Shown in pieces: positions 42,438-50,248 of a stretch of DNA of 64,000 nucleotides; positions within the stretch are counted from its first letter, which is position 1; the number at the start of each line of letters is the position of its first letter. Below the pieces are notes generated by a model. That model was not told where the DNA came from, made no database searches, and saw nothing but the letters and a program-made list of their open reading frames with translations. The DNA is from UBA11524 sp964464815. GTDB lineage: Bacteria; Bacillota; Clostridia; Christensenellales; Aristaeellaceae. The translations under genes were made by a program, and so were the position numbers. The stretch spans positions 1 through 64,000 of the forward strand of contig CAYXHF010000008.1 in the NCBI GenBank assembly GCA_964464815.1, written 5' to 3'.

Positions 42438-43865
42438 TCAAATGGTGTCGTCATCCTCATCCAGCGGAATGAGCGGCACATTTTCCGGCGCATCCGTCGT
42501 TTCGCTTTCGGACGCTTCCTCGGTGGCCGTCTCCGCGTCGGTCACTTCTGCAACAGGCGTTTCGGCGGCCGGAGCCTCCGGAGCGACCGGCATTGCCGGC
42601 ACATCAGCCGTTGCTTCTTCCGTCGATGCTTCAGGAGCAATCGTGGACGCTTCTGCATCCGTCGTTTCCGGTGCAGTCACGGGCGTTTCCTCAACTGCCG
42701 GCTTTTCCTCAGCAGCCTTGGGTTCCTCCTGACCCTGCGATGCACGGAGCATGGCCGCTTCGAGCGCCTGCTTCCACGGATTCACCGCCGGAGCAGCCTC
42801 CTGTGCCTTCGGTGCGTCCTGCTTGGCAGGAACGTCCTGTGCGACAGGAGCCTCCTGTACGACAGGTGCCTCCTGTGCATTTTCTGCCTGCGCAGCTGCG
42901 GACTTTTGTCCCTTTTCAGGCTTCACAGGTGCGTCGCCTGACTTGTCAGCACGGTTATCATTGCCCTTGCGGTCGCGGCGGTTTGCGCGTTCCGGACGGG
43001 CATTCTCTGCCGGAGCATTCTCCGTCTTCGGCGTCTCCGGACGCTGCGGAATCTGCGGCGACAGGCGCTGCACCTCGCTGGCCGGATACTCCTTGATTTC
43101 AAAGCTATCGCCCTTCTTCAGGCGCACCTTGACCGTCTCGGCAATAATCTTGACCTCGCTGACCACACCAATGCCATCGGGCGTCAGCACTTCCTTGCCC
43201 TCCTTGGGCATGGACTTGCGGATTTCCTCATAGGTGTCCTGCTCATATTTCAGGCAGCACATGAGGCGGCCGCACACGCCGCTGATTTTGATGGGATTTA
43301 GCGACAGACTTTGCTCCTTCGCCATCTTGATGGACACCGGCTGGAAGTCGCCCAGGAACGTGCCGCAGCAAATCGGACGACCGCACGGCCCAAGGCCGCC
43401 AATCATCTTCGCCTCGTCGCGCACGCCAATCTGGCGAAGCTCAATGCGCGTCTTGAACACGCCCGCCAGATCCTTCACCAGGCTGCGGAAGTCCACGCGG
43501 CCATTGGCCGTGAAGTAGAACAGAATCGTCTTATTATCAAAGGTATATTCGACGCTGACCAGCTTCATATCCAGCTTGTGGTCGGCAATCTTCTTCTGGC
43601 CGATGAGGAAGGCTTCCTTCTCCGCCGCCTTGTTCTCCTTGTCGTGGCGCACATCCTCTTCCGTGGCGATACGCACAACGGGACGCAAGGGCGAAGCGAG
43701 CTTCTCGTCATCAATTTCGCGCACCTCGGTCACGACCTCGCCGAACTCAATGCCGCGCGTCGTTTCCACAATCACAAAATCACCCGGCGTCGGCCACAGC
43801 GCCCCCGGATTAAAAAAATACAGCTTTCCCGCGTTCTCAAAACGAACGCCGATTACGTTGACCAT
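42438..43865 (-). CDS. ricT: RicT (YaaT), PSP1-domain protein with a long acidic tail
   Basis: A 475-residue protein. The first 275 residues are a normal RicT/YaaT PSP1 protein: GVRFENAGKLYFFNPG, TTRGIEFGEVV, GGLGPCGRPICCGTFLGDF and GVCGRLMCCLKYEQDTY, whose cysteines bind an iron-sulfur cluster. The remaining 200 residues are low-complexity, rich in Ala, Pro, Glu and Thr, and end in LDEDDDTI. With YlbF and YmcA, RicT affects mRNA maturation and sporulation in Bacillus; a YlbF-family gene is at 23525-23941. The order darA-holB-ricT is that of Bacillus yaaQ-holB-yaaT. Confidence 0.93.
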   Translation of the reverse strand: MVNVIGVRFENAGKLYFFNPGALWPTPGDFVIVETTRGIEFGEVVTEVREIDDEKLASPLRPVVRIATEEDVRHDKENKAAEKEAFLIGQKKIADHKLDMKLVSVEYTFDNKTILFYFTANGRVDFRSLVKDLAGVFKTRIELRQIGVRDEAKMIGGLGPCGRPICCGTFLGDFQPVSIKMAKEQSLSLNPIKISGVCGRLMCCLKYEQDTYEEIRKSMPKEGKEVLTPDGIGVVSEVKIIAETVKVRLKKGDSFEIKEYPASEVQRLSPQIPQRPETPKTENAPAENARPERANRRDRKGNDNRADKSGDAPVKPEKGQKSAAAQAENAQEAPVVQEAPVAQDVPAKQDAPKAQEAAPAVNPWKQALEAAMLRASQGQEEPKAAEEKPAVEETPVTAPETTDAEASTIAPEASTEEATADVPAMPVAPEAPAAETPVAEVTDAETATEEASESETTDAPENVPLIPLDEDDDTI

Positions 43866-44905
43866 TTACTTTTTTCCTCCATCATGGCCAGCAGCAGCCG
43901 TTCCACCACCGCTTGCCAGGTTACCTGACTTGCCCGCATTTGCCGGGCCTGCGCCACTGCGTCCATCAGGCGCAGCATGGATGATAATTCCCCATCATGA
44001 CTAAAGCGCTGCCACGCTTCGGGATACGTGGCAATGGCCGATGCATCCCGCTGACCCAGATGATGCAGCATCAGCGTACGCAGCATGTCCTCCACATCGT
44101 CCAGCAGCTCCTCCGCATCGGCCTTGCGATCCTTCCACGCGCTGGACACGCGCAGGATGTCGCTGCGCCGCCCAATGGCGAAGAAATCGCGCATCACTTC
44201 TTCTCTGCGCTGCCAGTAGCCTTCATCCGCCGCCACGGCCAGTGCCTTGCCAATTGAGCCGCCGCTGACGTGCAGTGCCTCCTGGGCGCGTTGCTCCGAT
44301 ACGCCATGGCGCGCCAGGGCCGACAGAATCACCGAATCCGGCCACGGATGCAGCTTGATTTCCCGGCAGCGGCTGACGATGGTCGGCAGCAGCAGTGAGG
44401 GCGATTCCGTCATCAGCAAAAACACCGTCCCAGGCACAGGCTCTTCCAGCGTTTTCAGCAGCGCATTTTGCGCCGGTGCATTCATCTTGTCCGCATGCTC
44501 TATCAGCACCACGCGCCGACCGCCCTCAAAGGTATGGCGGCTGGTAATGGCAATAAGCGCGCGAATCTCGTCCACCGGAATGGACTTCATGTCCGCCTTC
44601 ACGTCTGCGCTGATGGGCTTGCCCGGCGTGACAACCACCATATCCGGATGATTGCCGCTGAGCACCTGCGTACACGCCTTGCAGCACCCGCAGGGCTTTT
44701 GCGTATCCTCTTCGCTTTGGCAGAGCAAATACTGGGCCAACAGTCGCGCCAGCGTCCGCTTCCCCATGCCCTCCAGTCCGGTAATGAGGTACGCATGGAC
44801 GAAGGTATTCTCCCGCAGCGTGCGCATCAGCCCATCATAAACAGCGCCCTGTCCCTGAAAATCGCTCAGAACGGGCGCCGCCAAAGCTTCCCCTGCTTGT
44901 GCCAC
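43853..44905 (-). CDS. holB: DNA polymerase III delta' subunit
   Basis: A 350-residue clamp-loader subunit. ITGLEGMGKRTLARLLA is the degenerate P-loop and CGCCKACTQVLSGNHPD is the zinc module. MNAPAQNALLKTLEEPVPGTVFLLMTESPSLLLPTIVSRC, spread over residues 140-180, is the classic delta' signature. I choose the GTG at 44905, about 10 bp after AAGGA; a GTG at 44914 is too close to it. The end overlaps the ricT start by 13 bp. Confidence 0.92.
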   Translation of the reverse strand: MAQAGEALAAPVLSDFQGQGAVYDGLMRTLRENTFVHAYLITGLEGMGKRTLARLLAQYLLCQSEEDTQKPCGCCKACTQVLSGNHPDMVVVTPGKPISADVKADMKSIPVDEIRALIAITSRHTFEGGRRVVLIEHADKMNAPAQNALLKTLEEPVPGTVFLLMTESPSLLLPTIVSRCREIKLHPWPDSVILSALARHGVSEQRAQEALHVSGGSIGKALAVAADEGYWQRREEVMRDFFAIGRRSDILRVSSAWKDRKADAEELLDDVEDMLRTLMLHHLGQRDASAIATYPEAWQRFSHDGELSSMLRLMDAVAQARQMRASQVTWQAVVERLLLAMMEEKSKWST

Positions 44906-44918
44906 AATCCGCACTTCC

Positions 44919-45248
44919 TTACAGCTTGATAAACTGATCCACCGTCATGACGAACACCGTTGCGCCGCCAACCGTCACTTCCGTCGGGAAGGAGGTGAAG
45001 GCACCACCCATGCCACCCATGGGCGTAGGCGTACCCGCCATCTGCTTGCGCGACTTGCAGACCTTCTCGATCGTATCCAGTGCGTTTTGCAGCTTCTGGT
45101 CCTCCACACCAATCAGCAGCGTGGTATTGCCCGCACGCAGGAAGCCGCCGGTCGTTGCCAGCTTCGTTACGCCGATGCCCTCCTTCATCAGGTGGTTAAC
45201 CAAACGGGTCGAATCCTCGTCCTGCACGATTGCAATAATCAACTTCAT
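44919..45248 (-). CDS. darA: Cyclic di-AMP receptor DarA (PstA/YaaQ)
   Basis: A 109-residue PII-like trimeric protein, DUF970. MKLIIAIVQDEDSTRLVNHL, KLATTGGFLRAGNTTLLIG and GGATVFVMTVDQF are diagnostic, and the length equals that of Bacillus DarA. It binds cyclic di-AMP; its downstream target is not settled. It is the first gene of darA-holB-ricT and has AGGAGG upstream of the ATG. Confidence 0.96.
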   Translation of the reverse strand: MKLIIAIVQDEDSTRLVNHLMKEGIGVTKLATTGGFLRAGNTTLLIGVEDQKLQNALDTIEKVCKSRKQMAGTPTPMGGMGGAFTSFPTEVTVGGATVFVMTVDQFIKL

Positions 45249-45313
45249 ATGCTTTATCCTCCTGACGCCCGCACCATGTTGTCACCATACTGCAAGCCTA
45301 TCTTTCCTTTTAT

Positions 45314-45342
45314 AGTATACAACATGCGCGGCCAAATTGCAA
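45314..45342 (-). promoter_or_regulatory. Promoter of darA-holB-ricT
   Basis: TTGCAA (45337-45342) and TATACT (45314-45319) with a 17-bp spacer. Confidence 0.65.
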
Positions 45343-45388
45343 GCATACACTTTCTTTCCCCCGACTTTCTCTTTCGACAAAAAAGGGC

Positions 45389-45417
45389 TTGCGCAATTCC
45401 CAATTCTGTGCTATACT
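45389..45417 (+). promoter_or_regulatory. Promoter of the tRNA-Ser gene
   Basis: TTGCGC (45389-45394) and TATACT (45412-45417) with a 17-bp spacer. Confidence 0.65.
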
Positions 45418-45446
45418 AAATAAGCTGATGTTCTCACCAGCGCTAT

Positions 45447-45535
45447 GGAGACGTATCGAAGCGGTCATAACGGGGCGCACTCGAAATGCGTTTGCCTTAA
45501 CGGGCACGTGAGTTCGAATCTCACCGTCTCCGCCA
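45447..45535 (+). tRNA. tRNA-Ser (anticodon CGA)
   Basis: Acceptor arms GGAGACG and CGTCTCC close the molecule, followed by G and an encoded CCA. The anticodon arm loop CTCGAAA gives CGA, which reads the serine codon UCG. The long variable arm (near TTGCCTTAACGGGCA) and the T-arm with GTTCGAATC confirm a class II serine tRNA. It is a single-gene transcription unit. Confidence 0.96.
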
Positions 45536-45539
45536 AATT

Positions 45540-45577
45540 GCCAGTAGTCGGCTTTTCGACTGCTGGCTTTTCTTTTT
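45540..45577 (+). terminator. Terminator of the tRNA-Ser gene
   Basis: GCCAGTAGTCG pairs with CGACTGCTGGC (one G-T pair), followed by TTTTCTTTTT. Confidence 0.9.
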
Positions 45578-45628
45578 AGTTCTGAGAAAAGCCCAAGCCA
45601 AAACACGAACAGCTTTTCGTATTTCTAT

Positions 45629-45657
45629 TGACACACTGGGTTTCGTGTGGTAAGATA
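45629..45657 (+). promoter_or_regulatory. Promoter of the Cys/His-tailed accessory gene
   Basis: TTGACA (45629-45634) and TAAGAT (45652-45657) with a 17-bp spacer. Confidence 0.75.
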
Positions 45658-45740
45658 TAGGTACGAACATTGTTTCATGTCAATGGGTTTGGGCAAAAAA
45701 GCGTTTGTGTTCACAAAAAAGCTTTAGAAAGAGGTACCTC

Positions 45741-46352
45741 ATGGATTGGGAGACATTTTATGACCGCTTTTACAACTGGTCAACCAGTACGCAAATCAAC
45801 CGAATATCCTCCTTAACCTCGTTTGGTGCATCCTCCGAGGTTACAGAAGTGGCGCAGGAGTTTATGAACAAAAAGGCAGCCTCTCGCTTTGTCAAGAAAG
45901 CCGTTGCTGCCGGTGTCCAATTCACACCGGAGGAAATCTACGACCTGTCCGATTGCTGTGATACTGCCACAATGAATCTGCTTCTTGAGTCTGCCAAATG
46001 CCACTTCACACAGGAGCAGCTTGAGGATTTGGATGGCGTTGTGGATGAAGAAGTCCTGACTAAAGTCGCCAAGCGAAACCATGTCGCACGCTATGATTAT
46101 GAGGAAGAAGATAACTTTGTGGTTGCAGAAAAACAGCAGCCCAAGGTCGGCTTCTTTACAGCCCTTGTATTAGGACTGGGCATTGCCGATCACATGGATA
46201 ATAAGAAATCTCATAAGCATAATGGCAAATGCAACGGTGATTGTGCCAACTGTCCTGCCCACTATGGCTACCGCTACGGTAGATGGTATTATGGGCACCA
46301 CCATACCCGCGGATGCGAGTTCGGCGGTAATAACGGTAACGGAGGACGCTAA
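45741..46352 (+). CDS. Accessory protein of unknown function with Cys/His/Gly-rich tail
   Basis: A 203-residue protein. The first 140 residues are acidic and helical (MDWETFYDRFYNW, VTEVAQEFMNKKAASRFVKKAV, FTPEEIYDLSDCCDTATMNLL), with repeated helical units. A short hydrophobic segment (FFTALVLGLGIADHM) is followed by a tail with CNGDCANCPAHYGY and GHHHTRGCEFGGNNGNGG, which may bind metal. Base composition is more AT-rich than the flanking genes, and a transposase remnant follows, so it was probably acquired by transfer. AAAGAGG precedes the ATG at 45741. I have a loose memory of similar proteins in gut Clostridia but no function. Confidence 0.75.
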   Translation: MDWETFYDRFYNWSTSTQINRISSLTSFGASSEVTEVAQEFMNKKAASRFVKKAVAAGVQFTPEEIYDLSDCCDTATMNLLLESAKCHFTQEQLEDLDGVVDEEVLTKVAKRNHVARYDYEEEDNFVVAEKQQPKVGFFTALVLGLGIADHMDNKKSHKHNGKCNGDCANCPAHYGYRYGRWYYGHHHTRGCEFGGNNGNGGR

Positions 46353-46380
46353 TGCTGGGTAGAAAAAGGAGGGAATGCGA

Positions 46381-46455
46381 ATGTTAATGAACAGCAATGA
46401 GTACGCAAAGGAAAGCCACCTGGCGCTCATTGACTATATGCTATCAAAAGGCTGA
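46381..46455 (+). pseudogene. Short truncated reading frame
   Basis: A strong AAGGAGG leads into an ATG and only 24 codons ending in YMLSKG before a stop. It looks like the surviving 5' end of a gene cut by the insertion or deletion that left the transposase scar. A genuine microprotein is the alternative. Confidence 0.4.
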
Positions 46456-46477
46456 CCGCAGGCACGCTATCAATAAT

Positions 46478-46567
46478 ACACCCTCTGTTTCGCTTCTCAA
46501 ATTCTTGGGGTTTGAACTGATTGAAACAGAAAAGGTGTCGTTCTACAAGGATGCAGACGGCAAATGA
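46478..46567 (+). pseudogene. C-terminal fragment of an unrecognised gene
   Basis: The frame reads VSLLKFLGFELIETEKVSF then YKDADGK and stop, which looks like the natural end of a protein, but no start or upstream part exists. It lies between the truncated frame and the transposase remnant. Confidence 0.35.
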
Positions 46568-46577
46568 TATTGTGTTT

Positions 46578-46790
46578 GACGGCGGTGTGTTCCACAAGGG
46601 CGAGCACAAGAAGTGCTTTGCATACGAGGCCCACACGATCTGCGAAAAACGCGGATATATGATGGAGGTTGAGGTAACGCCCGGCAACGTCCACGACAGC
46701 GTGGCTTTCGATGCGGTATTTGATCGACTGGTTGAGCATTATCCTGCGGTTGAAGTGGTTATCGCCGATGCAGGCGACAAAACGCCGTGG
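46578..46790 (+). pseudogene. Remnant of an IS1182-type DDE transposase
   Basis: The stretch GGVFHKGEHKKCFAYEAH, then VEVTPGNVHDSVAFDAVFDRL and VVIADAGDKTPW, is the central catalytic part of IS1182-family transposases (usual form DAGYKTPW). The N-terminal domain, the last catalytic residue and both inverted repeats are missing. About 70 residues remain, so it is inactive. Confidence 0.8.
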
Positions 46791-46835
46791 AACAAGTGGA
46801 TGCGCCCGCTTTTTTCAGCCCTCCTGCATGTGATT

Positions 46836-46867
46836 GAAGCCACTTCGCGGCAATGCGAAGTGGCTTC
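46836..46867. terminator. Long perfect hairpin, terminator-like
   Basis: GAAGCCACTTCGC pairs perfectly with GCGAAGTGGCTTC around a 6-nt loop. Only three T follow on the plus strand. It may end transcription from the accessory island or be an IS-associated structure. Confidence 0.5.
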
Positions 46868-46879
46868 TTTGACAAACTG

Positions 46880-46915
46880 ATGCGCCCGAACACATTCGTC
46901 CGGGCGCATTTTTTT
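46880..46915 (+). terminator. Intrinsic terminator closing the accessory island
   Basis: ATGCGCCCG (46880-46888) and CGGGCGCAT (46901-46909) with a T7 run on the plus strand. It also borders the end of the convergent gene at 46914. Confidence 0.8.
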
Positions 46916-47405
46916 ACTGATTCACCTGTATCGTCGTGCGAATCGTGAAAGGAATTCCCCACATGTAGTAGGTGATGTTCACCTCGCGAACCGCGTGCAT
47001 GTTGCGGCTGGTCAGGATGGTTGCGGAAATATCGCCGATGGCGTGTGCCGGGAGCGTCAAGACATCGTTCGTGCCAATTTGCAGGATGTCGCCGCTCATG
47101 GGCGTAATCTGAATCTCCACCATCTCCGCAGGCAGCGCCGTGGTGTTCTCGATGCGCAGGGTGTAGGTGTACAGCACGTACTCCTCTGCGCCGGATAGCT
47201 CCTGCGCCGCAACAAAGGGCGTGCCGACCACCGCACCGTTGCGCACCTGCGCACTCAGCTCGGCGAACAGCTCCGGCTGGTAGGTAGCCTCCATCACGCT
47301 GACACTTTGGGCAATCACCGTGACGTTAGCCGTCAGGTAGAGCGATCCCACACCGATAACTGTTAATAAAAGTAGCACCACACTAATGATGGCAAAGCGT
47401 TTCAT
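46914..47405 (-). CDS. Exported or membrane-anchored protein, third gene of the ZorAB-like operon
   Basis: A 163-residue protein with one N-terminal hydrophobic segment (IISVVLLLLTVIGVGSLYL), which is either a signal peptide or an anchor. The rest is predicted beta-rich (YVLYTYTLRIENTTALPAEMVEIQITP, DISATILTSRN, YYMWGIPFTIRTTIQVNQ), as in a small immunoglobulin-like fold. No family is recognised. It starts 11 bp after the ZorB-like gene, so it very likely works with that motor outside the membrane. The ribosome binding site is distant. Confidence 0.75.
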   Translation of the reverse strand: MKRFAIISVVLLLLTVIGVGSLYLTANVTVIAQSVSVMEATYQPELFAELSAQVRNGAVVGTPFVAAQELSGAEEYVLYTYTLRIENTTALPAEMVEIQITPMSGDILQIGTNDVLTLPAHAIGDISATILTSRNMHAVREVNITYYMWGIPFTIRTTIQVNQ

Positions 47406-47416
47406 GGAATTTCTGT

Positions 47417-48460
47417 TTACTCTCCTTCACTTTGATTCAGCAGTTGGTTCATCTGCTCGATCATCTCGGAATCCTTCAAGCTGAAATGGAATTCCACGCG
47501 GCGGGAAGCATCTGTGTCTTCCTGGCCATATTCATTCAGAATCGGGCGCGATTCGCCGCGACCCGTGATGGTCAACAGACCGTTCTGTAGCAGATTGCGC
47601 TGCTTCTGCGTCAGGCCCGGCATTTGCAGGATGTACTTTGCCACCGCCAGCGCACGATCCTGACTGAGCTTCAAGTTGTTGTAGTAATCGCCCGTGGAGT
47701 CGGTATGACCCTCGATGATGATTTCGCCCAGATAGTCGCTGTACTCGTCGCGCAGCAACACATTCAGGTAAATCGGCACGAAGCGATCCAATAGCGCCTT
47801 GCCTTCGGCGCGGATTTCATAGCTGCCCGTGGCGAAGAGGACGGAGCTGTCCAGCACAATATCGCCCGACGCGGCATCCACATTGGCGCGCAGATTCGCG
47901 CTGGTCAGCGCCGTGGAAAGCTCCGTAATGATGCGCGGACGGATGCCGATGAGGGCGTCAATCTTTTCCGCCTGTGCGGCCATGGCGGCCTGCTGGTTTT
48001 GCAGCACCTCGTTTGCAGCCACAAGCGCCAGCTCTTTTGCCTCCAGATTGTTTTGCAGGATGATGAGGGTTGCCTCCCGGTCGGCCAGGTCAGTCTGCGC
48101 CTTTTCCAGCTGCGCCGTCTGTTCGCCCAGAATGATGTAGGCGTTTTCCAGCTCCCTGGACTGCTCGTCGATTGTCACCTGAATGATGGCGATTTCGGCG
48201 GCCTGCTTGTCCATCGTGACCTGCTGGGAAGCCAATTGCAGCGTCTGGGCATCCAGCGTCACCTGCTGCTGGGAGAGCAACAGCTTCTGGCTGTCCAGCT
48301 CAGCGGTTTTCGTTTCCAGCATGGTAAAGTACTGATAGAGGCTGACGCTCAGAATCAGCACGAATACCAGCAGCAGCGCCGCCATCATGTCGGAGTAGCT
48401 AATCCAGCTTGCGCCGCTGTTGCTGCCCGCGGCAGCGCGTCGGTTGCGAATGCGCGCCAT
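47417..48460 (-). CDS. ZorB-like MotB/OmpA protein with long coiled coil
   Basis: A 347-residue protein. The single membrane segment SYSDMMAALLLVFVLILSV holds the Asp that in MotB and ZorB carries protons. Residues 45-175 are an uninterrupted Gln-rich coiled coil. The C-terminal OmpA-like domain (SSVLFATGSYEIRAEGKALLDRF, EIIIEGHTDSTGDYYNNLKLSQDRA, SRRVEFHF) should bind peptidoglycan. Typical ZorB and MotB proteins have a much shorter spacer. The ATG lies 3 bp after the ZorA-like stop, with AAGGAGG inside that gene. Alternatives are a non-flagellar MotB or a TolR-like envelope protein. Confidence 0.8.
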   Translation of the reverse strand: MARIRNRRAAAGSNSGASWISYSDMMAALLLVFVLILSVSLYQYFTMLETKTAELDSQKLLLSQQQVTLDAQTLQLASQQVTMDKQAAEIAIIQVTIDEQSRELENAYIILGEQTAQLEKAQTDLADREATLIILQNNLEAKELALVAANEVLQNQQAAMAAQAEKIDALIGIRPRIITELSTALTSANLRANVDAASGDIVLDSSVLFATGSYEIRAEGKALLDRFVPIYLNVLLRDEYSDYLGEIIIEGHTDSTGDYYNNLKLSQDRALAVAKYILQMPGLTQKQRNLLQNGLLTITGRGESRPILNEYGQEDTDASRRVEFHFSLKDSEMIEQMNQLLNQSEGE

Positions 48461-48463
48461 GGC

Positions 48464-50002
48464 TTACGCCTCCTTCTTTTCGAGTGCGGCGGTCGCCTTG
48501 TCCAGCGATTCCTTGAGCGAAACAAGCAGGCGCTGCATTTCTGCCGTTTGACGGGTCGTCTCCGCACTCTCGCCGTTGTTCAGGCGGTCGGTCGTTTCGC
48601 CCATCATGGTCAGCATGGAGTGCATGCTGGCGTCAAACATGCCCAGCGACTGGCTCAGGCCGCTGACAACGCTCTGCGTGAAATTCTGGCAGGATGCGGA
48701 CAATTCCGCAGCGCCCTGCTTCATGCTTTCGCTCACGTCGTTCAGCTCTTCGCTGGTGGCGCGGGTCGATTGACGCATGGCGTTGGTCGCATCGGTCGTG
48801 TGACGCGCGAACTGCTCCATCTGGCGGTTCAATTCCTCCTGACCGGCGCGGATGCGGTTGAGGGTTGACATCTGCTGCTCGCTGACCTTGCCCAGCTGGT
48901 TCAGCAGCTCGGCCGAGGAGCGCTCAAAGCCCTCATCACGGCTGCGTGCGGCGCTAAGCTCCCGCACGTACTGCTCAAAATGCGCAATGACATCCTTGGT
49001 CACGCCATGAAGCTGGTGAATGTCCACATTGATGGCGTTGGCCGCATTCAGGGCGTGATTGACCTGCTCCAGGGTTGCCATTTGATGCTGGTTCAGTTCG
49101 GTCATCGTGCGTCCCAGCGCCAGCAGCTGGTCGGACAGGGAGGCGTTCATCTGCTGCACAAAGCTGTTGACCACGCGTCCCACGCCTTCCACCTGCGCAC
49201 GCGTCGCGCCCAGCAGGAAGTTGTCCATCGCTTGCGTCACCGGCTGCATGGCCGTGCGCACGGAAACCTCCATCGCGCCAGCCAGCTGACCCGGCAGCGT
49301 GTCCGTCAGTGTGGACAGCATATGGTTGGAGTCCTGATTCTGGCAAATCAGCTGCACGTCGTTATCCAGCGGACGCGACATGGCCAGGGACGTGAAGTTC
49401 GACACGAAGTCATCAATCGCGCGATAGCTCGACCCCTGCAAAATGCGGTTGATAATGTTGAAGCTGATGGAGCAGCTCACGCCCGCAACGGACGTGCCAA
49501 AGGCGAACTGCATGCCCGTCAGCAGCGTCGGAATGCCCTCAATAATCTTGTCCGCGTTCGTGAAGTCCAGGCCGCCCAGACCATCCATCATACCCATGAA
49601 TGTACCCAGAATACCCAGTGACGTCAGCAGGCCCGGAATCAAATCGGCCAGCTGTGCATTGCCCGGGCCATGCACCACCGTATCATCATTGATGTAGTCT
49701 TCCACATTGCAGGGCAGGCCACGGCGATCGAGCTGCTCCGCATTTTGCAAAAAGCGCAGCCAGCAATTTTTCAGGCGATTGCCCATAAAGCGCTTTTCCT
49801 GCCACACCGGTGTCCCCTGGCGCGACCCGGCATCCTGCTGCAAACGGTGAATCGCGCGGCGCAGCGCACGCGTGGTCATCACCAAGGGCACCAGACACTT
49901 AAACACGCCAATCAGCGTCACACCCGCAATGGCGCAATAAACAAGCGAATCCGTCAAATCAGAAAGATGGCTCGACAGCCATCCAAGTAGCTGCTGAAAC
50001 AT
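48464..50002 (-). CDS. ZorA-like MotA/TolQ/ExbB channel with long cytoplasmic tail
   Basis: A 512-residue membrane protein. An N-terminal membrane segment (LVYCAIAGVTLIGVFKCLVPLV) precedes a cytoplasmic loop, then two more segments (LIPGLLTSLGILGTFMGMM and FAFGTSVAGVSCSISFNII) with the small-residue pattern of the MotA/ExbB proton channel. Residues 220-510 form a long coiled-coil tail, the hallmark of ZorA. The start at 50002 follows AGGAGG. It heads a three-gene operon with the ZorB-like gene. No Zorya effector (ZorC, ZorD, ZorE) is within reach, so the function may be defence with a new partner or an envelope task. Confidence 0.8.
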   Translation of the reverse strand: MFQQLLGWLSSHLSDLTDSLVYCAIAGVTLIGVFKCLVPLVMTTRALRRAIHRLQQDAGSRQGTPVWQEKRFMGNRLKNCWLRFLQNAEQLDRRGLPCNVEDYINDDTVVHGPGNAQLADLIPGLLTSLGILGTFMGMMDGLGGLDFTNADKIIEGIPTLLTGMQFAFGTSVAGVSCSISFNIINRILQGSSYRAIDDFVSNFTSLAMSRPLDNDVQLICQNQDSNHMLSTLTDTLPGQLAGAMEVSVRTAMQPVTQAMDNFLLGATRAQVEGVGRVVNSFVQQMNASLSDQLLALGRTMTELNQHQMATLEQVNHALNAANAINVDIHQLHGVTKDVIAHFEQYVRELSAARSRDEGFERSSAELLNQLGKVSEQQMSTLNRIRAGQEELNRQMEQFARHTTDATNAMRQSTRATSEELNDVSESMKQGAAELSASCQNFTQSVVSGLSQSLGMFDASMHSMLTMMGETTDRLNNGESAETTRQTAEMQRLLVSLKESLDKATAALEKKEA

Positions 50003-50040
50003 ATGGTTCAACCTCCTGTTTCCGTCATGAAACACTTCCT

Positions 50041-50069
50041 ATTGTACCATGAAGGACGGTCATTTGTAA
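50041..50069 (-). promoter_or_regulatory. Promoter of the ZorAB-like operon
   Basis: TTACAA (50064-50069) and TACAAT (50041-50046) with a 17-bp spacer on the minus strand. Confidence 0.65.
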
Positions 50070-50170
50070 ATGGACAGATTGTAAATCTTGTGTTTCCAAC
50101 CTTCGCGGCACCTTCATTTTCGTCCGCAAGCCGCAAAAGCGACCGCGATTCTGTTTCCTTCGTCAAAAAC

Positions 50171-50248
50171 CGAACGCAAACGGCATCCTTCCCGATTGGA
50201 AACACTGCTCTGTTGAAGCTTTGCTCCGTGGGAAGGATGCCGCCGTTT
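50171..50248 (-). terminator. Terminator-like stem after the arsR-family gene
   Basis: GGGAAGGATGCCG (50230-50242) and CGGCATCCTTCCC (50181-50193) form a long stem with a 36-nt loop, and GGUUUUUG follows on the minus strand. It should insulate the ZorAB-like operon from the metal sensor. Confidence 0.55.

Noticed and set aside
46914..50002. Reading the MotA/MotB-like pair as flagellar stator genes
   Set aside because: The long coiled-coil tail on the channel protein, the lack of any flagellar gene in the window and the third exported gene fit ZorAB-like or other envelope motors better.
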